From assembly GCF_905397435.1 (NCBI RefSeq), contig NZ_CAJPVI010000020.1, positions 62,001 to 126,000 on the forward strand: a DNA stretch of 64,000 nucleotides, read 5' to 3'. The notes beneath the pieces were generated by a model, which did not search any database, had not been told where the DNA came from, and was given only the letters and a program-made list of their open reading frames with translations. A program made the translations under genes and the position numbers. Shown piece after piece: positions 53,277 through 63,821 of this stretch (positions are counted from its first letter, which is position 1; each line of letters opens with the position of its first letter). The stretch comes from Cupriavidus numazuensis. Lineage in GTDB: Bacteria; Pseudomonadota; Gammaproteobacteria; Burkholderiales; Burkholderiaceae.

Positions 53277-53738
53277 GGCGGTTTCGCCAAGCAATTCCGA
53301 CTTGCGGCTTTCGAGCTGCTGTGCCACGTCGGCCAGATCGACCTTGGCGCGGATGACTGCCGGAAAGAGTTCGCTCTCTTCTTCCTCGACATGGTGGCCG
53401 ACATATTCGGACAGCACCTTATAGCGCGCGTCCAGCATTTCCTTTTCGCCTGACTCGATCTCCGCGATCAGGTCCTTGGCGACTCCGTGCTCGACCTTTG
53501 CTTCGTCGAGCATGTCGTCGATCTTGTCGCTTACGCCGCGCAGTGCGGGATAGAAGATCTCTTCTTCGATCTGCGCATGGACGGTGAGCTGGCGGCAGGT
53601 CTCCTCCGCGATCGATTGCTTGTCGGCATCCTCCTTCGCGTCCTCGAACTGCTTGAACAGCTTCTTCACGGCGCGATGATCGTCGAGGAGCAAGGCCAGC
53701 GCAGCACGTTGCTCCGTGGGGATTTTCGATTTGTCCAT
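53274..53738 (-). CDS. Hemerythrin/HHE-domain protein
   Basis: A 154-residue four-helix HHE protein. The iron ligands expected for the family are visible as LLDDHRAVKKLF, HAQIEEEIFYPAL, AKVEHGVAKDLI and EYVGHHVEEEESELFPAV. It probably binds oxygen, nitric oxide or iron. The ATG at 53738 is the natural start. Divergent neighbours give no operon. The long acidic stretch EEEESE is typical of bacterial hemerythrin cation-binding proteins. Confidence 0.9.
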   Translation of the reverse strand: MDKSKIPTEQRAALALLLDDHRAVKKLFKQFEDAKEDADKQSIAEETCRQLTVHAQIEEEIFYPALRGVSDKIDDMLDEAKVEHGVAKDLIAEIESGEKEMLDARYKVLSEYVGHHVEEEESELFPAVIRAKVDLADVAQQLESRKSELLGETA

Positions 53739-54374
53739 GATGTCCTTGCCGTAGGGATTGGAATGAATGGCAGCTTGGGCACCGGGGGCACCCGCCCCGG
53801 CATGAGCAAGTCGCGTTCCATGCGGATCATGGGCTAGATCGTGATCACGACCTTGAAGCAACCGTCCTGCTTGTCGCGGTCGGTCCAGCGGTTGACAGCC
53901 AAGCGGCCTCGTTCGCTGTGAAGATCTGAATGGCACTGGCTGTGGAATTCCGGCGGCGCTGCGTCAGACGCGCCGCGCGAACTGCTGCCGGATATCGCGC
54001 ACCCACCTCAGCGTGGCTAGCGAGCGGCGCATCGCGGCAAGGACAAACAGGGCAAGCTCCACGTCGCCACCGGCAAGTCGAGCCTCACGCACAATTTCGA
54101 ATTGCTGCCGTATTCGCCTGCGCGTTTGACGGATGCTGAGTGTCTCCAACCTCTTTTCGCCACGCCCGTGAGTCGCATGCATACGGTCTCCGCAAAGCGT
54201 CGGCATCGGTTCAAGGCTACGTTGAGTGCCGGCTGCTGGTGGCAGACCCTGAGGACAACGAAGGCGCAACTGAAGTGTAGTCCCTTGCGGCGATGCCCCC
54301 TCCGATTCACATCCATGATCGGCCGATGCCGGGGCAATACGGGGCGGCCCGATCCGATTTCGAAAGCGAAAGCG
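53739..54374. other. Gene-poor interval between hemerythrin and sodB, with a gene remnant
   Basis: About 636 nt. A leftward remnant ending at the TAG 53834-53836 reads WTDRDKQDGCFKVVITI, resembling the C-terminus of zinc-dependent alcohol dehydrogenases; no start or remainder is found. A leftward frame of 72 codons (53964-54182, starting MHATHGRGEKRLETLSIRQT) has no recognised homologue. No other gene is supported. Confidence 0.5.
53834..53920 (-). pseudogene. Possible remnant of a zinc-dependent alcohol dehydrogenase C-terminus
   Basis: Leftward frame ending in TAG at 53834: RLAVNRWTDRDKQDGCFKVV. The Arg-Asp-Lys-Gln-Asp-Gly-Cys, then Lys-Val-Val pattern matches the end of zinc-dependent alcohol dehydrogenases. 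The frame is broken upstream. The match is short, so the call is tentative. Confidence 0.35.
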
Positions 54375-54402
54375 AAAAAAAAGCCCCGAACCAGTTCGGG
54401 GC
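54375..54402 (-). terminator. Rho-independent terminator of sodB
   Basis: Read leftward, GCCCCGAAC and GTTCGGGGC (54383-54402) form a nine-base stem with a 2-nt spacer, followed by eight T (the A run 54375-54382 on the plus strand). It is 21 nt after the sodB stop. Confidence 0.92.
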
Positions 54403-54422
54403 CTTGTATGCGCTGAAACGAA

Positions 54423-55004
54423 TCAGCCTGCGAAGTTCTGAGCGGCGAAGTCCCAGTTCACGACATTCCAGAATGCCTCGACGTACTTCGGACGGGCATT
54501 GCGGTAGTCGATGTAGTAAGCGTGTTCCCACACGTCGCAGGTCAGCAGCGGCTTGGCGTCGGTGGTCAGCGGCGTGGCGGCGTTGGACGTGGACACCAGG
54601 TCCAGCGAGCCGTCGGCCTTCTTGACCAGCCAGGCCCAGCCCGAACCGAAGGTGCCGACTGCGGTCTTGGTGAACTCTTCCTTGAACTTGTCGAACGAAC
54701 CCCACTTGGCGTTGATGGCATCAGCCAGCGCGCCGGTCGGCTGGCCGCCGCCGTTGGGCTTCATCGATTCCCAGTAGAACGTGTGGTTCCACACCTGGGC
54801 GGCGTTGTTGAAGATGCCGCCCGACGACTTCTTGGTGATCTCTTCGAGGGTCGCGTTTTCGAACTCGGTGCCCTTGATGAGGTTGTTCAGGTTGGTGACG
54901 TACGTCTGATGATGCTTGTCATGGTGGAACTCCAGCGTCTCCTTGGAGATGTGCGGAGCCAGGGCATCATGCGCGTACGGCAGCGGGGGGAGCTTGTGTT
55001 CCAT
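54423..55004 (-). CDS. sodB: Iron superoxide dismutase
   Basis: A 193-residue Fe-type superoxide dismutase. Metal ligands are His in [11 protein letters not shown] (about residue 27-37), His in NHTFYW (about 74), and Asp and His in [11 protein letters not shown] (about 158-168). The Fe-type hallmark [13 protein letters not shown] is present rather than the Mn-type glycine. It is cytoplasmic. The start at 55004 begins [21 protein letters not shown] strong terminator follows. xseA is upstream on the same strand (about 130 nt). Confidence 0.95.
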   Translation of the reverse strand: MEHKLPPLPYAHDALAPHISKETLEFHHDKHHQTYVTNLNNLIKGTEFENATLEEITKKSSGGIFNNAAQVWNHTFYWESMKPNGGGQPTGALADAINAKWGSFDKFKEEFTKTAVGTFGSGWAWLVKKADGSLDLVSTSNAATPLTTDAKPLLTCDVWEHAYYIDYRNARPKYVEAFWNVVNWDFAAQNFAG

Positions 55005-55136
55005 TGTTCTGTCTCTGTGGGTTGGGGTTGTGGGTCGAGGAACTGCCGATTGTAGGAGACTTGCAAGACCCACGCAAACCGCGGCGCAAAGCCCCCTGGG
55101 GTCATGTTAGTTTGTCCGCGCGATGCCGGCCGGTCC

Positions 55137-56522
55137 TCAGATTCCGCCGAGTTTGGCTTGTACGCCGGCAATCGCGATGTCCGCCACGCCATCGGCCAGA
55201 TGGGCCTCCACCACGCTGCCGGCACGCAGTTCCGCCGGTGAGCGCAGCGCGCGGCCGCGCTGGTCGAGCAGCACGGCATAGCCGCGCTCCAGCGTGCGCT
55301 GCGGCGCCAGCAACTCCAGCGCGCCGGCTACGCGCGCCAGGCGCTGCGTCTGGCGCTCATGCGTACGGATCGCCGCGGCCTGCAAGCGCTGCGACAGCCG
55401 CGCGACATCGGCGCTTGCTGCCGCCATATCGGGCCGGCAGGCGGTCCAGCGCATGGCCAGCAATTGCTGGCGGTGGCGCTGCGCAACCACGGTTTCACGC
55501 AATGCCGAACGCAAGTGTCGCGCCAGATTGTCGACGCGCGCACGCCGCTCCTGCAGTTGCGCCTGCGGACTGCGCACACGGCGGGCGAGCCAGTCCAGAT
55601 GTTGCGCGCGCCGGTCCAGTTCACGACGCATCGACTGTACCAGCGCATCGCCGGCCCGCCGCGTCAGGGCCAGCAGGTGCCCGCGGTCGGGGCTGACCAG
55701 TTCGGCCGCGCCCGTGGGCGTCGGCGCGCGCACGTCGGCAACGAAATCGGCAATGGTGAAATCCGTTTCGTGGCCGACGCCAGACACCACAGGCACCGCA
55801 CTGCGCGCAATGGCGTGCGCCACCACTTCTTCGTTGAAGGACCACAGGTCCTCAATGCTGCCGCCGCCGCGGCACAGGATGATCACGTCGCATTCGCGAC
55901 GCGCGCTGGCCTGGTCCAGCATGTCGGCAATCTTCTGCGCGGCGCCCGCGCCCTGCACCGGCACGGGGTAAACCGTCACCGGCACGTGCGGTGCGCGCCG
56001 CCGCAGCGTGGTCAGCACGTCGCGCAGCGCCGCCGCCTGCAGCGACGTGACGATGCCGATCGCGCGCGGGTGCGATGGCACCGGGCGCTTGCGCTCGGGC
56101 GCGAACAGCCCCGCCTGCGCCAGTTTTTCCTTCAGGCGCAGGAACGCCTCGTAAAGATTGCCAAGGCCGGCGCGACGCATGGCTTCGACGCCGAGCTGGA
56201 GATCACCGCGCGCCTCGTACAGCGTGACGACGGCGCGGACCTCCACCGCTTCCCCTTCGCGCGGCGTGAAGTCGACATGCTGGTTGCGCCCACGGAACAT
56301 CACGCAGCGGATCTGCGCGCGCGCATCTTTCAGCGAGAAATACCAGTGACCGCTGGCCGCGCGGGTGAAGTTCGAGATTTCTCCGCGCACCCACGTGAGC
56401 GGAAAGCCCCGCTCCAGCATGGTCGCGATCGCATGGTTCAGTTCGCCGACGGGAATCGCTTCCCGAGGATTGCGGGCTGGCATGGAGGGCATTTCGCGCG
56501 AAAAGTTCTGCGGCTCGGGCAT
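55137..56522 (-). CDS. xseA: Exodeoxyribonuclease VII large subunit
   Basis: A 461-residue subunit of the single-strand exonuclease. The N-terminal OB-fold has [15 protein letters not shown], then [19 protein letters not shown] (residues about 50-68). The catalytic domain has [17 protein letters not shown] and [35 protein letters not shown] and [10 protein letters not shown] complete the motif. A helical coiled coil follows. The ATG at 56522 is chosen; ATGs at 56492 and 56483 are possible. The C-terminal ERGYAVL is conserved. Confidence 0.94.
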   Translation of the reverse strand: MPEPQNFSREMPSMPARNPREAIPVGELNHAIATMLERGFPLTWVRGEISNFTRAASGHWYFSLKDARAQIRCVMFRGRNQHVDFTPREGEAVEVRAVVTLYEARGDLQLGVEAMRRAGLGNLYEAFLRLKEKLAQAGLFAPERKRPVPSHPRAIGIVTSLQAAALRDVLTTLRRRAPHVPVTVYPVPVQGAGAAQKIADMLDQASARRECDVIILCRGGGSIEDLWSFNEEVVAHAIARSAVPVVSGVGHETDFTIADFVADVRAPTPTGAAELVSPDRGHLLALTRRAGDALVQSMRRELDRRAQHLDWLARRVRSPQAQLQERRARVDNLARHLRSALRETVVAQRHRQQLLAMRWTACRPDMAAASADVARLSQRLQAAAIRTHERQTQRLARVAGALELLAPQRTLERGYAVLLDQRGRALRSPAELRAGSVVEAHLADGVADIAIAGVQAKLGGI

Positions 56523-56634
56523 GGGTGGTAGCCGCAGTGCGGCGGGGGTCGGACATGTCCACAGCATAACGGGTATGTCAAGAGGGGTGTCGTGATGCCA
56601 CCGACCTCTGCCAAAGCCCGCATAAGTACGTACA

Positions 56635-57400
56635 ACTCTTTGATTCTTTTGATTTTTCGGACGGCAACAAAAATTAGGCAATGTAACCAATTTCCTTACG
56701 CGTCAACCACTTACGGGCTGCACCGTGGGCTTGTTCACAAAGTTATCCACAGGAACTCTGGATAAAAGAGGACAATTCGGCTCATGGGATTAACGAGTGT
56801 TGCTTTAGGCGTGTGAACGCGCGAGTGCCGTCACACGTAGTCGTCAGGAAGAATCGCAGGGGCCACACCCAGAATTCACCCCAGGATGCCCCGCGAATGC
56901 CTATTTTGTGAGCAGACGGCCGGTAGTTCATACGAATCAAGCAGTTAGAAACGATCTCCATAGGTTGTCCACAACCCGTCCACAATGCTCTCCTTGTGGT
57001 ATGTGGAAAAAGAAAGACATGGCGGGCGGCACCCTCAGAGGTTCCCCACACCCGCGGCCAGCCCCCACTGCCTATTTTTTGAGCACCAACTGCTCAACAC
57101 ATTGAAATCAAGGACTTAGCTCGCTTCTCAGACGGCTTTCCACAAGCCGTCCACAATCCTGTCCCGTAGCTGTGTGGAAAGCAGCGGGTAAACCCGTTTC
57201 TATGATCGCAACCGCCCGCCCGGGCCGGTATAACCGCCTCCCACAGGCGGTTGCACAAAAAACAGGCAGCCCTACCATCTTCCTTTCAGATCAAGACCTT
57301 AGCGTGTTTGTCCGGCGGGTTTCCACAATCCATCCACAATCCTGTCCCGCACTGCTGTGGAAAGCACGCGTGGCCGCACCGATGCGCCGCCGAGACACCC
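56635..57400. repeat. Non-coding block with DnaA-box-like motifs and three imperfect tandem repeats
   Basis: The AT-rich left part (about 56,635-56,720) is followed by TTATCCACA (56743-56751), a perfect E. coli-type DnaA box, and TTGTTCACA (56731-56739). Three imperfect repeats begin at 56935, 57106 and 57291 with ATCAAG-n2-3-TTAG. Each contains TTTCCACAA (or TTGTCCACAA), then TCCACAAT, then TGTGGAAA, giving a TTCCACA...TGTGGAA dyad of about 45 bp in repeats 2 and 3. Repeats 1 and 2 are also preceded by TGCCTATTTT-TGAGCA. No gene is supported in 56,523-57,562. Confidence 0.7.
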
Positions 57401-57562
57401 TTTGCCAGCGTCTTGCCGCGCGCCATGGCGCGGGTTAGAGTGCTGCCTGATTTTTCGAGCAGTGCCGCTGCGCGCAGTGCCTCGGTATGCGCGTATCCAA
57501 GGGCTGCCATATAAAGCCGGTCCGTTTTTCTGTCGTCTCTGGTTGTCGATTCGGGGGTCCAA

Positions 57563-58183
57563 TTGTTTTCGATCATTCAAGCGGCCGGCTGGCCGATCTG
57601 GCCGCTGCTGCTCGCTTCGGTTCTCGCGCTGGCATTGATCGTCGAGCGCTTCCTTACCCTCAAGCGCAGCAAGGTGCTTCCCGCGCGCCTTTACGAAGAG
57701 GCGCTTTCGGCCGCGCAGCAGCGCCGCGCCACGCCCGACGTGGTCAATACGCTGGAAAAGAATTCGCCGCTGGGCCGCGTGCTCGCGGCCGGGCTCCGTC
57801 ACGTGGTGCTGCAGCCCCATACCTCGCGCGATGCCGCCAAGGAAGTCGTGGAAGAAGCGGGCCGCGCGGTCGCCCATGAGCTCGAGCGCTACCTGAACGC
57901 GCTGGGCACCATCGCGTCGGTGGCGCCGCTGATGGGCCTGCTCGGCACAGTGATCGGCATGATCGAGATCTTCGGCAGCCAGGGCGGCACCGGCGCGAAT
58001 CCCGAGCAGCTTGCGCACGGCATCTCGGTGGCCTTGTACAACACCGCGTTCGGCCTGATCGTCGCGATCCCGGCGCTGATCTTCTGGCGCTATTTCCGCC
58101 GCCGCGTCGACGACTACGTGGCCGAGCTGGAATTCCGCGCGACGGCGTTCCTCGACGCCATCCTGCCGCAACGGCGCGCCTGA
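57563..58183 (+). CDS. exbB: ExbB/TolQ/MotA proton-channel family protein
   Basis: A 206-residue inner-membrane protein with three helices. The ExbB-type core is in the C-terminal half: TIASVAPLMGLLGTVIGMIE and ALYNTAFGLIVAIPALIFW. With ExbD it uses proton flow to energise TonB. The start is a TTG at 57563, the only candidate that places the first helix correctly; GGGGG lies about eight nt upstream. The downstream gene is exbD. The upstream side is the repeat-rich block. Confidence 0.9.
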   Translation: MFSIIQAAGWPIWPLLLASVLALALIVERFLTLKRSKVLPARLYEEALSAAQQRRATPDVVNTLEKNSPLGRVLAAGLRHVVLQPHTSRDAAKEVVEEAGRAVAHELERYLNALGTIASVAPLMGLLGTVIGMIEIFGSQGGTGANPEQLAHGISVALYNTAFGLIVAIPALIFWRYFRRRVDDYVAELEFRATAFLDAILPQRRA

Positions 58184-58209
58184 GCGCCCGCATCCACGCA
58201 GGAAGCGCC

Positions 58210-58641
58210 ATGCAATTCCGTTCCCGTCAGCGGCGTGAAGAGCCGGAAATCAACCTGATTCCGCTCATCGATGTGCTGCTCGTGATCCTGATCTTCCTGA
58301 TGATCACGACCACTTATTCGCGCTACACCGAGCTGCAGATCCAGCTGCCGACTGCCGACGCCGAGCGCGCGCAGCAGCGCCCGCAGGAGATCGTGGTGTC
58401 TGTGTCTTCGCGCGGCGTCTATTCCGTCAACAAGCATGTGATGGAGCAAAAGGACGTGACCAGCCTGGCCGACCAGCTTCGCGCCGCGGCCGGTCCGGCC
58501 ACGGGCGGCCAACCGCCGGTGGTCATCGTCAACGCCGATGCCCAGGCCACGCACCAGGCCGTGGTTAACGTGATGGAAGCGGCGCGCCTGGCCGGCCTGT
58601 CTCGCCTGACCTTCGCCACGCAGAGCGCGCAGCCGCGCTGA
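58210..58641 (+). CDS. exbD: ExbD/TolR family protein
   Basis: A 143-residue protein with one N-terminal membrane helix (IDVLLVILIFLMITTTY, about residues 19-35). The Asp in LIDVLLV is the conserved proton-relay residue. The periplasmic domain follows, ending in VNVMEAARLAGLSRLTFAT. It starts 26 nt after exbB and is translated with it. TonB is not here. Confidence 0.93.
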   Translation: MQFRSRQRREEPEINLIPLIDVLLVILIFLMITTTYSRYTELQIQLPTADAERAQQRPQEIVVSVSSRGVYSVNKHVMEQKDVTSLADQLRAAAGPATGGQPPVVIVNADAQATHQAVVNVMEAARLAGLSRLTFATQSAQPR

Positions 58642-58764
58642 TCGCGCCAGACCCGACCCGGTGCCGGCAGGGCGCTGGGGTTGCCGCGTGCGCAGGGCAA
58701 TGCCCATAATGTGCGCGTCCGGCAGGCCGCCAGGCCTGCCAACCACCCTTCGCCCTGCCCTTCC

Positions 58765-59865
58765 ATGTCCGCTCCGCGCCATGCCCTCGCCGATTTCGTG
58801 ACCGCCCAGTGGCAACGCCGGGGCTGGTTCGCCTGGCTGATGCTGCCGTTCTCGCTGCTGTTCGGGCTGATTGCGCGCGTGCGCCGCTACGGCTATCTGA
58901 ACGGCTGGTTCAAGTCCACGCGCCTGCCAATGCCGGTGATCGTCGTGGGTAATGTGACCGTGGGCGGTACCGGCAAGACGCCCGCCGTGATCGCGCTGGC
59001 GCAGGCACTGACCGAGGCCGGCCTGCGTCCGGGCGTGGTATCGCGCGGTTACGGCGTCACGCTCAAGCACCCGCGCCGCGTCAAGCCGACGTCGAAGGCG
59101 TCGGATGTCGGCGACGAACCGCTGCTGATCGCGCGCGCCGCCGACGTGCCGGTCTGGGTATTTCCCGACCGGGCGCTGTGCGCGCAGACCATGCTGGTGT
59201 CGCACCCGGGCGTCAATGTGCTGCTGCTCGACGACGGCCTGCAGCACTACCGGCTGCAGCGCGACTTCGAGATCGTCATGTTCGATGCCCGCATGGGTGG
59301 CAACGGCCTGATGCTGCCCGCCGGCCCGCTGCGCGAGCCGCTTTCGCGCCCGCGCGATGCCACGCTGATCAATGACCCGAACTTCCGTGCCACGCCCGAC
59401 CGCCCCGAGGTCTATGGCATGCGGCTCGAACTGGACGAGGCCTGGCAGCTCAACGACCCGACCATGGCGCGCCCGGTCAGCGCCTTTGCCGGGCGCCGCG
59501 TGCTGGCCGCGGCCGGCATTGGCAATCCCGAGCGCTTCTTCGCGAGCCTGCGCGGCGCGGGGCTGAGCCCCAAGACGCTGCCGCTGCCCGATCACTACGA
59601 TTTCGCCGACGACCCGTTCGCCGGCAACCCCGAGGCACTCGACGCCGACGTCATCCTGATCACCGAGAAGGATGCCGTAAAATGCGAGCGATTCGACGAC
59701 CCACGCATCTGGGTCGTCCCCACCACGCCCGTGATCGACGCGGGCCTGATCGACAAGATCCGACGCGCCGTGCTGGCGCGCGTACCGGCCACCAAGAGCG
59801 CGCCCGCATCGGGCGGCGCCACGGGCCTCAACAAGGAACACCAAGATGGACAACCGGCTGCTTGA
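58765..59865 (+). CDS. lpxK: Tetraacyldisaccharide 4'-kinase
   Basis: It phosphorylates the lipid A precursor at the 4' position in the inner membrane. The protein is 366 residues. The N-terminal amphipathic/membrane helix (about 20-40) precedes Walker A in [14 protein letters not shown] (about 60-73). [20 protein letters not shown] and [20 protein letters not shown] are family motifs. The ATG at 58765 fits the helix start. It overlaps the Trm112 gene by 20 nt. Confidence 0.94.
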   Translation: MSAPRHALADFVTAQWQRRGWFAWLMLPFSLLFGLIARVRRYGYLNGWFKSTRLPMPVIVVGNVTVGGTGKTPAVIALAQALTEAGLRPGVVSRGYGVTLKHPRRVKPTSKASDVGDEPLLIARAADVPVWVFPDRALCAQTMLVSHPGVNVLLLDDGLQHYRLQRDFEIVMFDARMGGNGLMLPAGPLREPLSRPRDATLINDPNFRATPDRPEVYGMRLELDEAWQLNDPTMARPVSAFAGRRVLAAAGIGNPERFFASLRGAGLSPKTLPLPDHYDFADDPFAGNPEALDADVILITEKDAVKCERFDDPRIWVVPTTPVIDAGLIDKIRRAVLARVPATKSAPASGGATGLNKEHQDGQPAA

Positions 59866-60049
59866 AATCCTGGTCTGCCCGCTGTGCAAGGGCAAGCTGG
59901 AATACGACCGCGCCGCGCAGGAACTGATCTGCCACGCCGACAAGCTCGCCTACCCGATCCGCGACGGCATTCCCGTCATGCTGGCCGACGAGGCCCGGCA
60001 ATCGGTGCCGGGGCGCGCGATCGACCCGGCCGCGCCCCGCACGGAGTGA
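59846..60049 (+). CDS. Trm112 family small zinc-type protein (YcaR-like)
   Basis: A 67-residue protein. The Cys pair [12 protein letters not shown] (residues 11-22) and Cys35 with [13 protein letters not shown] match Trm112/UPF0434. Bacterial Trm112 proteins bind and stabilise methyltransferases. Its start overlaps lpxK by 20 nt, and kdsB follows 10 nt later, so it is inside the lipid A/KDO operon. Confidence 0.93.
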   Translation: MDNRLLEILVCPLCKGKLEYDRAAQELICHADKLAYPIRDGIPVMLADEARQSVPGRAIDPAAPRTE

Positions 60050-60059
60050 GGCGCGCATC

Positions 60060-60869
60060 ATGAGCATCCCGGCCTTCACTGTCGTCATCCCGGCGCGGCT
60101 GGCTTCCACGCGGCTGCCGAACAAGCCGCTGGCCGATATCGGTGGCCATCCGATGATCGTGCGCGTGGCCGAGCGTGCGCACGCGTCGTCGGCGCAGCGC
60201 ACCGTCGTTGCAACCGATGCGCCGGCTGTCGTCGAAGCGTGCGCCGCGCATGGCATCGACGCGGTCCTGACACGTGCCGACCATCCGACGGGCACGGATC
60301 GCCTCGCTGAAGTCGCAGCACAGCTGGGGCTGCCCGACGATGCCATCGTCGTCAACGTGCAGGGCGACGAGCCGCTGATCGACCCGCAACTGATCGACGA
60401 CGTGGCGATGCACCTCGCGCACCACCCCGACTGCGCGATCGCCACCGCCGCGCATCCGCTGCATGACGTGGCCGAAGTCTTCAACCCGAACGTCGTCAAG
60501 GTCGTGTGCGATGCCGCCGGGCGTGCGCTGTACTTCTCGCGCGCGCCGATTCCGTGGTCGCGCGACGACTGGGCCGGCGTGCCGGCGGTGCCAGCCTCGG
60601 CCGCGCAGGTGCCACTGCCGGGCATGCCGGTGCTGCGCCATATCGGCCTGTACGCCTACCGTGCCGGCTTCCTGCGCCGCTTCCCGACCATGGCCGCGGC
60701 GCCGCTCGAGCAGACCGAAGCCCTGGAGCAACTGCGCGCCATGTGGCATGGCGAGCGCATTGCGGTGCTGGAAACCGCGGCCGCACCGGCGCCCGGCGTC
60801 GACACCGCGGCGGACCTCGAACGCGTGCGTGCACTGTGGGCGCAGGGCATGGCACAGGACGGTCCCTGA
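60060..60869 (+). CDS. kdsB: 3-deoxy-manno-octulosonate cytidylyltransferase
   Basis: It makes CMP-KDO, the donor for the inner core sugar of lipopolysaccharide. The protein is 269 residues. The nucleotidyltransferase motifs are [20 protein letters not shown] at residues 8-27 and [12 protein letters not shown] at about 98-109. The active-site region includes [14 protein letters not shown], and [14 protein letters not shown] comes later. It ends the exbB-exbD-lpxK-Trm112-kdsB run. Confidence 0.95.
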   Translation: MSIPAFTVVIPARLASTRLPNKPLADIGGHPMIVRVAERAHASSAQRTVVATDAPAVVEACAAHGIDAVLTRADHPTGTDRLAEVAAQLGLPDDAIVVNVQGDEPLIDPQLIDDVAMHLAHHPDCAIATAAHPLHDVAEVFNPNVVKVVCDAAGRALYFSRAPIPWSRDDWAGVPAVPASAAQVPLPGMPVLRHIGLYAYRAGFLRRFPTMAAAPLEQTEALEQLRAMWHGERIAVLETAAAPAPGVDTAADLERVRALWAQGMAQDGP

Positions 60870-61217
60870 CCACTTTGCCACGCGGCGGTGTGCTTCGCGC
60901 CGCCTTTGCGTTGAGGTTCATACAGATGCAACCATGGAATCGGCTGAATTCGGGCCGGATTCGTTGCGCCTCATGGCATAATACTTGGCGATACAGAGCC
61001 GTCGGGATGGCGCACCAGAATGCGCCGGCCGGCCAAGGCTCGGTGGGGAGATACAGATAGAGCCCGTCCGGTGTCCCGCGCCGCGTTCCCCGCAGCGCCG
61101 CGCCGGCCGACAGCGTGACCTGATTCATGCGCGCGCAGTAAGTCCTGCGTCAAGTTACGGCGTTACCCTCCTTCTTGTCTCCCGCTACACAAGATTCAAA
61201 ACTCTGAGGACCCGTAA
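60870..61217. other. Interval upstream of adk, no gene
   Basis: 348 nt with no supported gene. TGGCATAAT near 60,974-60,982 is an extended -10-like element, but no -35 at the right spacing was found. It should carry the adk promoter and leader. Confidence 0.45.
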
Positions 61218-61883
<666 letters not shown>

Positions 61884-61905
61884 GCCTCGACTCTGGCAGC
61901 CCAAC

Positions 61906-61931
61906 AAAAAGCGACCTTCGGGTCGCTTTTT
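61906..61931 (+). terminator. Rho-independent terminator after adk
   Basis: AAAAAGCGACC and GGTCGCTTTTT form an 11-base stem around a TTCG tetraloop. The A and T runs make it bidirectional. Confidence 0.93.
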
Positions 61932-61998
61932 GCATTCTCGCCCCCTGCATCGCTTTCCCCCTTGCCAGTCAGGCCGCCGTCCGTACAATAGCGCCAGA

Positions 61999-62020
61999 GT
62001 TGACGTTTACGTAAACGGCA
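61999..62020. promoter_or_regulatory. Palindrome upstream of the SDR gene, LiuR/MerR-like
   Basis: GTTTACGTAAAC (62005-62016) is a perfect palindrome within TTGACGTTTACGTAAACGGC. It lies 40 nt before the SDR start. It resembles the LiuR-type operator of branched-chain and fatty acid degradation genes, which suits the downstream product. Confidence 0.55.
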
Positions 62021-62055
62021 GTCGCCACCGCGACTGATCACCGAGGAGACAGCAA

Positions 62056-62814
62056 ATGGACATTCAGGACAATGTTTTCATCGTCACGGGCGGCGCGTCG
62101 GGCCTGGGCGAAGGCACCGCGCGCATGCTGGCCGAGGCCGGCGGCAAGGTCGTCATCGCCGACCTGAACGAGGCTGCGGGCACCGCGCTCGCGCAGGAGT
62201 TGGGCGGGACCTTCGTCAAGTGCGATGTCTCGTCGGAAGCCGACGGCCAGGCGGCAGTGGCCGCCGCGCAGGCGCTCGGCCGCGTGTCGGGGCTGGTCAA
62301 TTGCGCCGGCATCGCCACAGCCAACAAGACCGTGGGCAAAAACGGCCCGCATCCGCTCGACGCGTTCGACAAGACCATCCGCGTCAACCTGATCGGCACC
62401 TTCAACATGATTCGCCTGGCCGCCGCGGCGATGGTGCAGAACACGCCCGACGCCGAAGGCGAGCGCGGCGTGATCATCAACACCGCGTCGGTGGCAGCGT
62501 TCGACGGCCAGATCGGCCAGGCGGCTTATGCCGCGTCCAAGGGCGGCGTAGTCGGCATGACGCTGGCCATCGCGCGCGACCTGTCTCGTGACGGCGTGCG
62601 CTGCGTGACGATCGCCCCGGGCCTGTTCGAAACGCCGATGCTGCTCGGCATGCCGCAGGAAGTGCAGGAGGCCCTCGGCAGGATGGTGCCGTTTCCCCCG
62701 CGCTTGGGCCGCCCGGCGGAATACGCCAAGCTGGCCAAGGCCATCATCGGCAATACCATGCTCAACGGCGAAGTGATCCGCCTCGACGGCGCGATCCGGA
62801 TGCAGCCCAAGTAA
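62056..62814 (+). CDS. Short-chain dehydrogenase, 3-hydroxyacyl-CoA dehydrogenase (HSD10) type
   Basis: A 252-residue SDR. The nucleotide motif [10 protein letters not shown] is at residues 11-20. NCAGIA is at about 82-87, the catalytic Ser in NTASVAAF, and Tyr-Lys in AAYAASKGG (about 157-165). The C-terminal [20 protein letters not shown] and [11 protein letters not shown] match type II 3-hydroxyacyl-CoA dehydrogenases, which oxidise 2-methyl-3-hydroxybutyryl-CoA in isoleucine breakdown. GAGGAGA precedes the ATG. Confidence 0.92.
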   Translation: MDIQDNVFIVTGGASGLGEGTARMLAEAGGKVVIADLNEAAGTALAQELGGTFVKCDVSSEADGQAAVAAAQALGRVSGLVNCAGIATANKTVGKNGPHPLDAFDKTIRVNLIGTFNMIRLAAAAMVQNTPDAEGERGVIINTASVAAFDGQIGQAAYAASKGGVVGMTLAIARDLSRDGVRCVTIAPGLFETPMLLGMPQEVQEALGRMVPFPPRLGRPAEYAKLAKAIIGNTMLNGEVIRLDGAIRMQPK

Positions 62815-62841
62815 GGGACCGCTTTGCCTGCTGCCGCCGCT

Positions 62842-63684
62842 TCACGCCGGCAGCAACATCACCAGCATCAAACCCGGCGCCGCCGCCGGCCACAGCGTAA
62901 GCTGCTCGAACTGCAGCGCGCCGAGCGCCGGATGGTGGAAGCCGCGGCGCCCGCCTTCCCGGTCTTCCACGTCCTGCGACAGCCAGGCCGCGCGAAAGGC
63001 GGGGCTCTCTGCCATCAATCCTTCGATCAGCGCACGCATTGGCGCGTCGTCCGCATGGCGGATGCTGTGCGCGCGGAATTCCGCCACGAGGCGCCCGGCC
63101 CGGTGCGGCCAGTCCTCGACCAATGCCTGCAGCGGTGCCGACACGAACATTGCGCGCAGCAGGTTCCGCTCCTGACTGTCCCCGTCGAGCCAGCCGATAA
63201 ACAACTCTGCAGCCGCCGCGTTCCACGTCAGTGCGTTCCACTGACGATCCAGCAGGTAGGCCGGGCCCCGGATGGCATGGACGCTCGCCATCACCGCTGC
63301 CGGAACCGCTTCGCTGCCGGCCTGCTGCGGGTCGCGCCGCCCGGCCAGTTCGAACAGATAGGCACGCTCGGCGCGCGACAGGCGCAGCGCGGCGGCCAGG
63401 CTCGCGAGCGCCCGTGCCGACAACGCGACCGGCCTTCCCTGCTCCAGCCACGTCACCCACGTGGCGCTCAGTCCCGCAAGCTGGGCCACTTCCTCGCGGC
63501 GCAAGCCCGGCGTACGCCGGCGGCGCCCCGGCGGCAGCCCTACGTCCGCCGGCGCCAGCCGCTCGCGGTGGGCGCGCAGGAAAGCGCCGAGCACCGCTTC
63601 GCGCGTGACCGGCGCGGCGGCGCCCGCATCGGACAGAGAATCGGGCTGGACAATTGGGTCTGTATCGGAGGCAAACTGGACCAT
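62842..63684 (-). CDS. XRE-family regulator with MmyB-like C-terminal domain
   Basis: A 280-residue regulator. The HTH is at about residues 30-100 (GLRREEVAQLAGLSATWVTW, then LEQGR). The C-terminal MmyB-like domain (PAYLLDRQWNALTWNAAAAE and beyond) binds lipids or other hydrophobic molecules in relatives. It is divergent from the methyltransferase gene, so it may control it. The ATG at 63684 is the family start. Confidence 0.9.
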   Translation of the reverse strand: MVQFASDTDPIVQPDSLSDAGAAAPVTREAVLGAFLRAHRERLAPADVGLPPGRRRRTPGLRREEVAQLAGLSATWVTWLEQGRPVALSARALASLAAALRLSRAERAYLFELAGRRDPQQAGSEAVPAAVMASVHAIRGPAYLLDRQWNALTWNAAAAELFIGWLDGDSQERNLLRAMFVSAPLQALVEDWPHRAGRLVAEFRAHSIRHADDAPMRALIEGLMAESPAFRAAWLSQDVEDREGGRRGFHHPALGALQFEQLTLWPAAAPGLMLVMLLPA

Positions 63685-63821
63685 AGGCTGGTGCGTCTTA
63701 TACCAGGATAAAACGGTAACTTGTACCGGGAAAACAGTCGGCCTACAGTAGCTCGAACCCGCTCTGCGGGCAACTCCCCGATCCATCAGAAGACCGGCAT
63801 GAAGCCGGTTCAGGAGCAGCC

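Noticed and set aside
56900..57400. Possible CRISPR-like array in the repeats before exbB
   Set aside because: Repeats are 170-185 bp apart, imperfect and unlike CRISPR units; no cas genes are present.
56635..57562. Chromosomal origin of replication
   Set aside because: Only a few good DnaA boxes and no dnaA, dnaN, gyrB or rpmH nearby; titration or regulation fits better on present evidence.
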